NCBI GenBank assembly: GCA_009823395.1
Contig: CM020514.1
Span: forward strand, 561,467 to 625,466
Source: Thamnaconus septentrionalis
Lineage: Eukaryota; Chordata; Actinopteri; Tetraodontiformes; Monacanthidae
Length of the DNA: 64,000 bases
Reading direction: 5' to 3'
Shown here: piece after piece, positions 52,691 to 62,532 of the stretch
How the letters are laid out: each line of letters opens with the position of its first letter
How positions within the stretch are numbered: position 1 is the first letter of the stretch
Translations under genes and position numbers: made by a program
The notes under the pieces: generated by a model
What the model was told of the DNA's origin: nothing
Database searches by the model: none
What the model saw: only the letters and a program-made list of their open reading frames with translations

Positions 52691-55314
52691 GAAACAGGAA
52701 AAGAAGCCTAATGTGAAAGTGGTTTTGAGTCAGACTCCATTTTGAGCAGCAGCAGCAGCGAGAGGAGCAGCAGGTGAGTCCTGACTTACTGAATAACTCA
52801 TTTAGTGTGACGCTAGTCAACAATGTGACTTCACTCTGGTTGATTTCTTCCTGTTCTCTCGCTCCCAAGTGGAAGTCAGAGTGTTCTGAGCTCACTGCCT
52901 CACTTCCTGTTTGACCTCCAGCTCAAGATGAGTGTTCGAGTGGAGGAAGAGGAGGACGGAGCAGCAGCGTCTCCAGGGTTCAGCTGTGTGTCTCTGAAGA
53001 GTCACCACTCAAAGCATCAACCTCCAGTCTTCAGTAATGAACCTGGACCTCCTGAGACACAATAAGAACACTGAGGGCCAGATGCACAAAGCCATTGTCC
53101 GGCTTTTGCGCCAGAAAATCCGTGTAAATAGCTCCAAAAACGGTGATTCCGATCCACAGAGGGGACGCAAACGTGAAAAACGGCGGAAAATGCGCAGAGT
53201 CGCAGGTAGCGGCAGGGCTGCGCCAGACTCATTTGAATGTATTTAAATGAGTCATTATGCGCAAAAGGACACACACCCTTCTATGCAAATATGCCTCATT
53301 CAAACAGTGGCAGATCCAGAAACAGTTTGCGCTCGTGTCCGCACGCAGTATGACAGACGGAAACACCGCCAGCCAAAACCAGGCGCAGCTTCTGTCTGTC
53401 AAAGTGTTTCTGGCTTCTGAGTGAAACTTTCCTCTCTGAAAAGCCTGAAATATATATATGGCTCCCCAAATCTTATACATAGATAGGCATAGACTACAGT
53501 ATATATGCCAATATTTTAGTTAGGCTATGAAAAATACCAATGGTAGTCAGGTGGTGATTGTCTTGCTTATATAATGACTAACGCGTCTTGCGTCTTGACT
53601 TTCTATCCATGATGGCAGCAGTCTTGGTAAGACGGAGGAGGCATCGTAATGCCAGGCGCGCACAGGAGCGCGTTTATCCCAGCAGAGTTTCGCTGTCAAA
53701 CTCATGCACCTTTTGGCGCAAACTGCTCTCAGGTTGCCAGACCGCAACATTCGCACCTGTTTCAGGTGCTGCATTTGTGGGCGTGTTTGCGCCTGCATAT
53801 CATTAGTGCAAAACCTTTGTGGATACCCGCATCTGTGGCGCAGATTGCAGCCGCAATCGCGCCGCAAAACGCGCCGCATTTTACCGCTGCGTGCCCTTCT
53901 TTGAGGATCTGCCCCTTTGTGTTGTGTTTGCAGAGTTGTTTCCAAGACACAGAGACTGAAGTCTCCAGGATCCAGTGGGGTGTCTCTGAAGAGTGTCTGG
54001 TCCATGGGTCGAGGTATAAACTTCAGTAATGAACCTGGAGCCTCTGGAACACAGTAAGAACACTAATGTCCTTGTTCCTCAGTCTAATTCTAGTTTGATT
54101 TGACAGTGATAAATTCCTCAGAAGGTGAAAAGGTGTCAGATGTTGTGGTCAGTGGTCAAGAGAAGAGAATCTTTGACATGGTCAGATTCATCATGTTGAA
54201 ATGCAGCGAAGCCCTTCTGAGACTGAACTTTATGCAGTGGCAGGAATGTTTGATGCTCTGTCATAAAGTGCAGCTCAACTCCACTGAGACTCCACTGTCT
54301 CTGTCTGCTGAGAAACAAAGGGCCAGTTCCACAGAGCCACTGCTCAAACATAGCCCACCAGGTGTGAGCCACACCAGATAGAAAATATACATTTGATAGA
54401 TGAATATGTCATCTAATAATATATTAGATGATGTGACAAGACCAGCATATAAAACAGCTACAAATCCATGGCGGGCGCAACGTGGTGGCTAAAAGACGGC
54501 GTCATTAACGGCTGCGCTCCATTCTTTGTGGGTCAAATTCTTTGATTGTGAAGTTGCATGAAGGGATTGAATTTAGAAAACAGAGCAAAAGACAAGAAGT
54601 GATTTGTGAAGAGCCGACTAGGAGGCCAGCAGGCTGTCAGTTAGTGTTGATGGAGACAATGATTCCATCCAACTAATGATGGTGTCAGAAAAACAGCTGA
54701 CAAGTGATGGACACCAACAACTGATCCAATCAGTCAAAGCCAAAGTGTCTCCACAGGAAGACGGAGGGGAGTCCTGGTGGTGAGGAGCAGCACCTGCAGG
54801 AGCTTCTACAGCAGCAGCAGCAGCAGCAGCAGCAGCTGCTGGAGCTTCTACAACAGCAGAAGAACAGTCTGAAGAGGAGATGTGAGCGTGTGACTGAAGG
54901 TGAAGAAGCAGGAAGTCAAACCCTCCTCAACAGCATCTACACTGAGCTCTACATCACTGAGGGACTGAGTGAGGAGGTCAAAAGAGAGCATGAGGTCAGG
55001 CAGCTGGAGACCAAGAAGACAAAGGAGAGCCTCCACGACCGTCCAATCAGGTGCAGCCAGATCTTTGAAGCCTCACCTGAGCAGCAGGGACTCAGAGTCA
55101 GAGTGGTGCTGACCAACGGCGTCGCTGGGGTTGGAAAAACCTTCTCAGTGCAGAAGTTCACTCTAGACTGGGCCCAGGGCCTGGAGAACCAGGACCTTCA
55201 TCTGGTGCTTCCTCTCTCATTCAGGGAGCTCAACTTGGTCCAAGAGCAGCACTACAGTCTTCTGGACCTGCTCCATGTTTTCCATCCAACGTTAGAGAAG
55301 CTCACAGCAGAGCA
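52690..55314 (+). CDS. NLR (NLRC3-like, FISNA-NACHT) gene, 5' part up to an assembly gap
   Basis: Cytosolic immune-receptor family, greatly expanded in teleosts. A leader exon near 52690-52772 ends at CAG|GTGAGT. The coding start is the ATG at 52928 (MSVRVEEEEDGAAASPGFSC, then VSLKSHHSK), a typical N-terminal repeat. A second, related repeat is read at about 53954-54045 (SGVSLKSVWSM...NFSNEPGASGTQ). The large exon from 54757 carries a poly-Gln coiled segment, the FISNA region (TLLNSIYTELYITEG...EHEVRQLE) and the NACHT Walker A loop GVAGVGKTF. Then come VQKFTLDWAQG and LPLSFRELN before the gap at 55315. The rest of NACHT and the leucine-rich repeats are not visible. Whether the first two repeats end in stops (in-frame TAA/TAG after ...PETQ and ...SGTQ) or splice just before them cannot be decided. 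Confidence 0.8.
52928..53030 (+). CDS. NLR first coding exon
   Basis: ATG at 52928 following CTCAAG. The SPGFSCVSLKSHHSK pattern is the repeat unit (about 30 residues, phosphorylatable Ser) that precedes FISNA in fish NLR proteins. The donor is not obvious because a repeat lies directly downstream at about 53076. Confidence 0.65.
53076..53925. repeat. non-autonomous repeat between two NLR exons
   Basis: The block starts GGGCCAGATGCACAAAG and ends CTTCTTTGAGGATCTGCCCC; the ends are imperfect inverted repeats. It is rich in GCGCC/GGCGC-type motifs and contains no gene. It separates two NLR N-terminal repeats that otherwise share flanking sequence. A Harbinger-type MITE is possible; no target duplication was confirmed. 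Confidence 0.45.
54757..55314 (+). CDS. NLR FISNA-NACHT exon, cut by the gap
   Basis: The acceptor is TCTCCACAG. The frame is open from KTEGSPGGEEQHLQEL through a nine-residue Gln run (CAG codons, 54809-54835), LLELLQQQKNSLKRRCERV and the FISNA domain, to the Walker A motif and NACHT strand 2-3 region. NACHT binds and hydrolyses ATP to drive oligomerisation. No stop occurs in the 186 visible codons. Confidence 0.85.
54809..54835. repeat. CAG trinucleotide repeat in NLR coding
   Basis: Nine CAG units encode poly-Gln just before the FISNA domain. Confidence 0.9.
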
Positions 55315-55414
55315 NNNNNNNNNNNNNNNNNNNNNNNNNNNNNNNNNNNNNNNNNNNNNNNNNNNNNNNNNNNNNNNNNNNNNNNNNNNNNNNNNNNNNN
55401 NNNNNNNNNNNNNN
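55315..55414. other. assembly gap (100 N)
   Basis: Exactly 100 N, a conventional placeholder for a gap of unknown size. It separates the NLR NACHT exon from LINE sequence. Confidence 0.99.
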
Positions 55415-56260
55415 TTGATCGTTTACTCCAAAGTCGGTTCCATGAAGTTCCGTCCTCGGCTCTTTACCAGCACTTTTGCTTAAAATGTTCAAATTTTACC
55501 ACGATGGGTCTCGGCCGGCGGCTGTCAGGTTTCTTCCCTCCAAGACGATGTACCCGGTGGAAGGTGATGGTCTTGACGGTCTCCATAGGAAGCTTCAGGT
55601 TCTTCGTAAGGAAGTCCGCAACCGTCCTCTCCGGGTCTTCCTCTGCCTTTTCGGGGATCCCTGAGAACACCAGGTTGTCCCTCATGCTGCGTGCCTGGAG
55701 GTCTAAGACTGTTTCTTTTAGATATTTATTGTCTTTACTGAGTTGGCTCATTCCCTCGGTGAGAGATTTAACCGACCCTCGCAGCTCCTTGTTTTCTGCG
55801 GCTAGGGAGACAACCTGTTGCTGGCTGAATTCCAGCGACTCGCGCATCGCCTGGAATTCTTGGTGGAGTATTTCCATTAGGTTTAATCTGGCATCAACGC
55901 TGGTGAGCCTTTGTTCAATCGACAATAAGACGTCAATCGATGAATTACCGGGGGGGGAAATTGCTCCGGGGGAGTCTTCGGGACGGCTTCGCTTAGAAGA
56001 CGGCGTTGGTGTTGGCGTCGGCGTCTTGCTCGTCTTCCCCATGACTCTTCGGTCGAAGATGTCGTCCAGATATTTTTCAAGATCGGCTAAGCTCTCCTCG
56101 TCCTCCAGGCTTCTTTTCTCTTAGCGTTTTTTTTATTTATTTATTTATTTTATTTTATAAATATCTGTAACTCGGCAGATAATCAAGTTTGTTTGCTATT
56201 GACAGGGTGTCGCCATTTTGGATTGCGCCGACGGTCCGAGAATCTCACAGCATCACGCGA
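55415..56260 (-). mobile_element. L1/Tx1-type LINE 5' end (ORF1 copy 2)
   Basis: Nearly identical to 3930-4468 where they overlap, but extending further 5' through the ORF1 start and a 5' UTR to about 56260. ORF2 would lie beyond the assembly gap. Orientation is opposite to the NLR gene. Confidence 0.85.
55464..56042 (-). CDS. LINE ORF1 (L1 ORF1p-like), intact N-terminus
   Basis: The ATG at 56042 opens MGKTSKTPTPTPTPSSKRSR, a basic Thr/Pro-rich head, then a coiled coil (LLSIEQRLTSVDARLNLMEI ... QQVVSLAAENKELRGS) and the RRM-like region (RDNLVFSGIPEKAEEDPERT, KTITFHRVHRLGGKKPDSRR). The frame is open for about 190 codons, then shifts near 55480 (ends KQKCW) where the other copy continues KQKVLVKSRGRELRGTDFGV. 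A one-base loss there, or an error next to the gap, would explain it. Confidence 0.8.
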   Translation of the reverse strand: MGKTSKTPTPTPTPSSKRSRPEDSPGAISPPGNSSIDVLLSIEQRLTSVDARLNLMEILHQEFQAMRESLEFSQQQVVSLAAENKELRGSVKSLTEGMSQLSKDNKYLKETVLDLQARSMRDNLVFSGIPEKAEEDPERTVADFLTKNLKLPMETVKTITFHRVHRLGGKKPDSRRPRPIVVKFEHFKQKCW

Positions 56261-56437
56261 GACCGTGGCAGGTTTAAATGAGGAAACAAACAAATTCAAA
56301 ACACCCTCCTTAGCACTGAAGCTCGGTCACAACCTCAAGAAAATTGCTAGCATTATTGAATGTGAGGGAAGGATCTCAGGTGATGAAACAGCCATTCACA
56401 ATGCGCAGGTGTTCAAACAAATCTGTGACACTAAGTG

Positions 56438-56893
56438 TGGTGGGGGAAGCAGGAGTGCTCAAAACACCGCTAATGGTGACGGAGGGTGCGGGAATGAAAA
56501 AAAAATGGGGGAGATAGTGATCAACGTGGTAGAGGCTGTGGGAGGAAACGCCCAGCCAGTGCCGGTGGAGGCTGCAGGGACGTTTGCGGTCACCCTGTTA
56601 ATTACAGTGATGATGGCTGAGTCTGTTGGAGATTTATGGAAAATTATCAAAAGTGGATAAACCATTTTGATGAGCCTGCGGGGTATTATGGAAACAAATA
56701 AAAAAAAATTTTTGTTTGTTTATTGTGGAGTAAACAAACAAGAATGTACTCCTTTCACAAAGTTTGGGTCATACTGAAGATTTTTCTATATTACAGTATG
56801 GCTTTATCTCTATCCAATTTCAAGTCAAAGCCATTTGAAATTTTTATATCAAAATTCAATATTTTCTTGAAAAAAATTCTGGCGCTTGAAGGA
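56438..56893. mobile_element. piggyBac-type remnant 3, one end only
   Basis: The inverted counterpart of about 47549-47985. It ends GGCGCTTGAAGG next to TTAA (56894-56897), a decayed terminus. The opposite end is missing: similarity starts abruptly within GTGTGGTGGGGGAAG and abuts the LKLGH exon. Confidence 0.75.
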
Positions 56894-56899
56894 TTAACA

Positions 56900-57605
56900 A
56901 TTAAAACTCAAGAATGAAAGTGATCCAACGTGATATCATGTAATAGGATGAGTGACATTTTAAAAAAAAAACTACGAAGCACTTAAACTAATCAACAAAA
57001 ATCTCACAAACAAACATTAAAATCTCACAAACAAAACTGGGAACTCACAGGACGGAAGCAGGAATCATACTAAAGCTGAGGTCATGCATGGTAACCACTG
57101 CTTTCACTATGCTGAAATGCTTTTGTATTTTCCATATCCAGCCCGAGGTTCAACATCTTGAGCTAACAATCATTTAATTCTGCTTGTGGGGAGGAGAGTG
57201 AGCACTTCGAGGTCCATCATGATATATATGATGTTTCATTTTTCTTTGAGTTTGCCTTGACGCGAAGCATGTGAGACATCAAATTTTTTGATCAGTGTTT
57301 CTTTTTTTCTGGCCCTGAGAATCCACTCTCCTGCATGTTTCGGATGTTTCAATCTTCCAATACATCTGATTTGCTTGTTCTAAAGTTGTGCAGAAGCCTA
57401 ATAAATATTTATTCATTTGAACTCAGAAACACCTAAAACATGCTGGACAGTGGCTCTTAAGGACCAGGACTAAAAAAGCCTGGTCTACATGATGCAATAC
57501 AGCCGCAAAGTTAGAGAAGTGTCTCAACAGGCTGTGTGTCATTAAAACCAGTTAGCCCATTTTAATTTTGTGGCCAACTGGGATAAAGTGAATATCTCAG
57601 TTTGT
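56900..57605. other. No recognised gene
   Basis: AT-rich sequence between the piggyBac remnant and the SANT exons. Confidence 0.5.
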
Positions 57606-57779
57606 GATCTTTTTATTTAATAGGCAGATTGAATGAAGAAATGCCGCCTGTAAGGGAGGTCACACCACAGCAAACAGAGGGCAAGTTGACTTTTGAATAT
57701 GTTAGCGTCCTCTGGTGTAGCTGAAATCTGCATTTTTCACTTTTAGAGGACTATTAACTAACTGTCCAATTTTATAAAG

Positions 57780-58006
57780 GGAAATCTGAAGCCAAACGGA
57801 GGAAATGGACTCCGGAAGAGATCCAGGCTGTGGAAAAAACACTTATGGACTGCATCAAAACTGCCAGGGTTCCAGGCAAAGCTAAGTGCCTCAACTGCAT
57901 TGAGAGTTCACCAATAGCGCTGAAAGAAAGAACTTGGCAGGCAGTGAAATTTTATGTGAAAAATCGTATTGACGTTCTCAAGAGAGAGTCAACAAAACAA
58001 ATTTAA
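57780..58006 (+). CDS. SANT/Myb-like terminal exon
   Basis: Acceptor ATAAAG; stop TAA at 58004. About 75 codons. The motif RRKWTPEEIQAVEKTLM...RTWQAVKFYVKNRI keeps the spaced Trp residues of SANT/Myb helices. No frame damage is seen, unlike the upstream exon. It might bind DNA; the function of the family is unknown to me. Confidence 0.55.
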
Positions 58007-58535
58007 GCTTTTGTGATTTTGCTGGCACAGTTATGTTAGTCCGGAAAGTTTCTAGGCACTCATTCTCTTTCAAAGACGTTCATGTGGGAGCAGCAATTTT
58101 TTGTTGTGGCTAAAGATTTTTTTTTTCTTTCTTATGTCATTTTGTAGCGCGGCTTTTGTTTTTACTGTATAGTACAATAATGCGACTGCGCTGACTGAAA
58201 GTAAGACCTGAGTGGTATTAATTTTTCCATTTCATACAATTGTGATATTGTAAATTCTACATTATTTTAGTAATGTATGCATGAAATATATTGCACTTGT
58301 TGCCCAGAATAATTTGTTGAAAGAAAAGTCTTTAACTAAAACAGTTTATTGAGTGTAGTCTGTGTACAGATCAATAATCAATTAATTATAGCCGAGAGTT
58401 AATAGTGTACAATATACACAATTTTAATATAACATACTCAACAGAAATATGTAGAGAAGACACCTATCTCTCTTTTCAATAAAACTTTATTAATTATAAA
58501 TTAACTCCATCGCATATCTTGGACAGGCTCTAGAT

Positions 58536-58838
58536 CAGGGGCCACCAACGTGATGCCCACGGGCACCAGGTAGCCCCCGAGGACTTCATGAGTAGCCCGC
58601 AGACCCACTTGAAAGACTGCACAGCTCGTTGAGCTGCGTCTAAAATTCAATTTTATCCAACCATGTTAAGCAATTTTTGATCATTATTGAGAACTCATGA
58701 GCTTGATAAGTGTCTTCACAAAGATAAGTATCATTATTAATAACATATAACTCAGCAAAATCTCACAAACTGGTAGCCCTTCATACGGCTCAGGACCTTT
58801 GAAGTAGCTCTCAGTGCCAAAAAAGTTGGTGAGTCCTG
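58536..58838. mobile_element. hAT MITE, near-perfect 8-bp TSD
   Basis: Starts CAGGGGCCACCAACGTGATG, ends AAGTTGGTGAGTCCTG. Flanks are CTCTAGAT (58528-58535) and CTTTAGAT (58839-58846), seven of eight equal. 303 bp, no coding. Confidence 0.85.
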
Positions 58839-58849
58839 CTTTAGATAGC

Positions 58850-59320
58850 TAGAAATAGTCTTTTCAAATTTGTAACAGTGACACCTGCTGGTGGTTTAGG
58901 ATATGACACAATGGGAACGTCCCCACGGGATAGAAAAACAAGACCACAACAAAATTTTTAAATTTTGATAATCAAGGTGATTTCAGAGAGACCCGAGTAC
59001 CCCCAAAAACATCTGACTCAAAACCATTTATTTATGATTTTAAACATGCCTTTAATTCATGTTTGAAGTGAGGTCCTCAGGTGGCATGTTTAAGAAAATG
59101 CTAAAAAGTCGACCCCACGGGGTAACAAGAACAAGTATGCGTGTGTGTGTGGCTGTTCTTCATGAAGTCAGACATCCAGGACAGTTTCTATTATTCTGTC
59201 CCACGTTTTGATTGGCTCTCAGCAACAAAGTGAAGCTGCTGTTGACTTGAATGAAGATGTTTTGAAGACGTTGTAATTGTGACATCACAAGGTTCCTGTA
59301 GACACAAAGTGAGGGTATGC
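58850..59320. other. No recognised gene
   Basis: Ordinary AT-rich sequence upstream of the Ty3/gypsy remnant. Confidence 0.5.
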
Positions 59321-59337
59321 ATCTGTTTTCTCTTCTC

Positions 59338-60380
59338 ACAAGGGGGATGTGGGTTGTACTAATCTGATAGCTCATGAGATTCCTCTCTTAGATAATGCTC
59401 CTGTCCAGCAACGTTACAGGCGTATTCCACCTTCAGAACATGAAGATCGCCTTATTTTCTAGTGACGATCCGCGTGTTCGTTTAATGAAGAGTCTTAGGA
59501 GAAGAATGCTGATTTTATCTTTAGTATGCAAATTAATTCAGAATACTAGTATACAGAGCTCTGGGTCAAGTTCAAGCCTAACATCAACAAGTGCTATTAG
59601 GTCCTGAAGTCTGACTGACTCTTTGTCCCTTGGTCAGTCTATATTAGATAGAGAACATCCAGTTTTTCTTACTGGCGCGCTCAGATTACGTCCTCCACTG
59701 ATTGGCTCTCTGGTCTCTGCATCCAAGCCTCATTGGATGTTGCCGCTGCCTTTGTTCCCAGATGCAGGCTGAGGTCCTTGGTAGGGAGATGCTGGATCCT
59801 CTCTTGGCCTGGTACCGCAGGTCACCTAAGGTCACTGTTTTACGATGGCCGCATTCCTGTGTCCTCTCTTAGGTATCATGTTACTCTGCACAAGGCATGT
59901 TATGCATACATTCCCCATCTTATGAATGGGTTAATTTACTGGATTAAACATATTCATATCAATGATGATTTAATTATGCATATTTATATCAGTGAGTATA
60001 TGATTATGCTCAAGCATCTCAATTAAAACATAATGTTACCTTCAGAGGTAAAACAACATATTAATCAGCTGCTGGAGGCGCAGATCATGCGAGAGAGTAG
60101 TAGTAGTAGTAGTCCTTATGCATCCCCCATTGTGCTGGTTAGAAAGAAGGATGGTACCCTGCGAATGTGCGTCGATGATAGGCAGCTTAACAGCAAGACG
60201 AGGAAGGATGCTTTCCCCCTCCCTTGAATCGAAGAATCTTTAGATGCTCTGGCGGGTGCTCAGTGGTTCTCCACCATGGATCTGGTCAGCGGGTACAACC
60301 AGGTTCCAGTCTCAGAGGCTGATTGACCCAAGAGTGCGTTCTGCACACCATTTGGGCTTTTTAAGTGGAACCGGATCCTC
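59338..60380 (+). pseudogene. Ty3/gypsy reverse transcriptase, N-terminal part
   Basis: The entry block (HEIPLLDNAPVQQRYRRIPP) is at 59380-59436, then a 601-bp insertion; coding resumes at 60038 with [16 protein letters not shown]. The fingers follow: [36 protein letters not shown] and FSTMDLVSGYNQVPV with the first catalytic Asp. Stops lie near 60226 and 60324. After FGLFKWNR the palm with the YxDD centre is missing. Confidence 0.85.
59437..60037. mobile_element. 601-bp insertion in the gypsy RT, TSD ACCTTCAG
   Basis: ACCTTCAG lies at 59429-59436 and 60038-60045, and the gypsy coding is continuous across when one is dropped. The inserted sequence has no recognised coding and an AT-rich right end (AATTAAAACATAATGTT). 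The family was not recognised; the 8-bp duplication would fit hAT, but no CAGGG/TAGGG-type end is seen. Confidence 0.7.
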
Positions 60381-61189
60381 TCCATAGGTTAGTGGTGAAG
60401 TTCGGTGGAAAGTCAAAGCGGACAGAGAGGGAGATCGCAGATAATTGGACAGAAGAGTGTAATCAAAGCTTTGAGGCATTGAAGGCAAATCTTGTTTCCA
60501 CACCCATGCTGACGTACGCTGATTTTTCTTTGCCTTTCATCCTGGAGGTGGACGCCAGTTACGGTGGCTTAGGGGCTGTACTTTCTCAGGAACAGGAAGG
60601 TAAACTTAGACCAACTGCCTACGCGAGCAGAGGTTTGAGGCCCACTGAGCGTAATATGTCAAACTACAGCTCTATCAAATTGGAGTTTTTAGCACTGAAG
60701 TGGGCTGTGACCGAAAAATTCAGAGAATACCTGCTGGGCCACAAATGTATTTTTTATACAGATAACAACCCACTGAGTCATCTGTCATCTGCTAAGTTAG
60801 GCACAACAGAGCAGCAATGGGCAGCCCAGCTTGCAGCCTTTGACTTTGAGATAAGGTATCGCTCAGGGAAAGTCAATAAGAATGCAGATGCCTTATCCCG
60901 GCAGCATCCACCTGCAGTGCAGGATTTGAATGCGATGATCCCTGGTACTTCTCTTCCTCAGCCTGTTCAGCAGGCCCTGCAGGCTAAAACAGCTACTGCC
61001 ATGCAAGGTGTAGTGGTGGTGCTACCTCAACATACATCGTCAAACATCTGTGCACTCCAGCAGGCTGACCCGGTCATTGGGAAAGTTTTGTCTTTCTGGA
61101 AGCGGGGGCAGCGGCCTAACCATGATGGCAGGAAGAGGTTCTCCCGGCCGGTATTGACTCTCATTCAACAAAGGGACTGGTTGACTTAA
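60381..61189 (+). pseudogene. Ty3/gypsy RT thumb and RNase H
   Basis: After the deletion junction the frame continues LHRLVVKFGGKSKR, then ECNQSFEALKANLVSTPMLT and the RNase H domain: FILEVDASYGGLGAVLSQ with the first catalytic Asp, KLEFLALKWAVTEKF with the Glu, FYTDNNPLSHL with the next Asp and NKNADALSRQHPP with the last. The RNase H acidic residues are all still present. An in-frame stop at about 61187 separates it from the integrase. Confidence 0.85.
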
Positions 61190-62532
61190 AAAGATGGTGT
61201 AGTTTACTGTAAAATCCATCGTCCTGATGGCGCAGAGGTGGTGCTGCAGGTGCTTCTGCCTGCTGCTCTAAAAGATGAGGTGCTGAAGCAGGTGCATGAA
61301 GGGCATGGCCACCAAGGGGTCCAAAGGACATTGGAGCTGCTCTGGCAGCGCTGTTATTGGCCCGTCATGTCCTCGGAGGTGGCACAGTGGTGCCAGGTTT
61401 GTGATCGGTGTCAAGTGGCTAAGGACAACCAGCCAGTTGCTCACAGCTATATGGGGCATTTGCTGGCTTCCCGACCAAACAAAACTTTAGCCATTGACTT
61501 CACGGTGCTAGAGCCCAGCCGCAGTGGGCTGGAGAATGTGCTGGTAATGACAGATGTCTTTAGAAAGTATACATGGGCTGTTCCAACTCGAGACCAGCAG
61601 GCCTCCACGGTGGCGCAGGTTTTAGTGGTAGAATGGTTTTGCAGATTTGGCGTCCCGGCCAGTATTCATTCCGACCAGGGCCGCAATTTTGAGAGCTTTT
61701 TAATCCAGCAGCTCTGTGGTCTGTATGGTGTGGCGAAGTCTCGCACCACTCCTTATCATCCAGCTGGTAATGGACAGTGCGAACAGTTCAATCGCACCCT
61801 TCATAATTTACTTTGAACCCTGCCGGTGTCTCAAAAACGTGATTGGCACTCTTGCGTACCACAGGTATTTTTTGCATACAACACTACTCCTCGCCTGGGC
61901 CTGTGACCTTTCTGTGTGGAGTTTGCATGTGCTCCCCGTGTCTGCGTGGGTTCTCTCCGGGTGTCCAAAAACATGCATGTGAGGTCAATTGAATATTCTA
62001 AATTGTCCGTAGGTGTTCATGTGAGTGTGAATGGTTGTCTGTTTCGATGTGGCCCTACGATGAACTGGCGACTTGTCCAGGGTGTACCCTGCCTTCGCCC
62101 TAAAACAGCTGGGATAGGCTCCAGCAGACCCCCGTGACCCTGAATTGGAATAAGCGGGTATAGAAGATGAATGAATGAACACTACTCCTCATCAGTCCAC
62201 AGGTGAATCACCATTCTTTCTAATGTTCGGACAGGAGCCGAGGCTGGCAATGGATTTCTTGTTGGGCCGGGTTGCGGAGCTCGCCGGTGGTGCTGTCCAC
62301 GAGTGGATCGAAGAACACCAAGTTCGGTTGTGAATGGCTTTTGAGGGAGCCCACAAAAGGCTAAAGACTGCAGCTGAGCGCCGGAAGAAGAACAATGATT
62401 TTAAGGTTCGTGATGTATGTTTGGAAGAAGGCCAGTTGGTGTGGCTGCGGGATTTTAGTGCAAGAGGGCGGCACAAGATCCAGGATCTGTGGGGGCCTGC
62501 AGTGTACAAAATCCTCAGAGTGCCCGAGGTAG
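61190..62532 (+). pseudogene. Ty3/gypsy integrase
   Basis: Integrases insert the DNA copy into the host chromosome. The HHCC zinc domain is visible (VHEGHGHQGVQRTLELLWQR, CQVCDRCQ). The catalytic core has AIDFT (first Asp), IHSDQGRNFES (second Asp) and GQCEQFNRTLHNLL (Glu), with a stop at 61815. A 285-bp insertion follows. Coding then resumes at about 62191 with FFLMFGQEPRLAMDFLL, another stop near 62331 and the C-terminal DFSARGRHKIQDLWGPAVYK block, ending where a hAT element begins at 62533. Confidence 0.85.
61893..62177 (+). mobile_element. short non-LTR/SINE-like insertion, 13-bp TSD
   Basis: AACACTACTCCTC is repeated exactly at 61880-61892 and 62178-62190. The insert contains the fish repeat motif GTGGAGTTTGCATGTGCTCC, ...CTGGGATAGGCTCCAGCAGA... 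and ends in GAATGAATG. Target duplication length and tail indicate LINE-mediated retroposition. I recall this as an RTE/Expander-type 3' tail but the family is not certain. Confidence 0.85.

Larger units (their letters stand above)
56265..58006 (+). pseudogene. fish multi-exon family with SANT/Myb-like C-terminus
   Basis: Two or three exons of one family. The first (56265 to about 56437) reads NKFKTPSLALKLGHNLKKIA, then SIIECEGRISGDETAIHNAQ and VFKQICDTK. A small one near 57612-57660 reads LNEEMPPVREVTPQQTEG. The last (57780-58006) reads RRKWTPEEIQAVEKTLMDCI, then KTARVPGKAKCLNCIESSPI and RTWQAVKFYVKNRI, a SANT/Myb-like helix set with a CxxC. I recall fish proteins combining this LKLGH block, a tyrosine-recombinase-like middle and this C-terminus; the middle is missing here. 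A piggyBac remnant interrupts directly after the first exon. Confidence 0.5.
59325..62532 (+). mobile_element. Ty3/gypsy LTR retrotransposon remnant (pol only)
   Basis: Pol sequence begins near 59325 just before the reverse transcriptase and ends at 62532 in the integrase C-terminus. No gag, protease, LTR or envelope is seen. Domain order RT, RNase H, integrase is that of Ty3/gypsy. The copy has an internal deletion, at least four stops or frameshifts, and two secondary insertions. It is incapable of any activity. Confidence 0.88.

Noticed and set aside
53547..54005. A 152-codon minus-strand frame in the NLR region
   Set aside because: It runs through the GC-rich repeat between NLR exons and through an NLR exon on the other strand; not a gene.
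56459..56665. Open frames on both strands at 56.2-56.7 kb as a new gene
   Set aside because: Most of the open sequence is the piggyBac remnant also present at 47.8-47.98 kb; only the LKLGH exon before it is gene-like.
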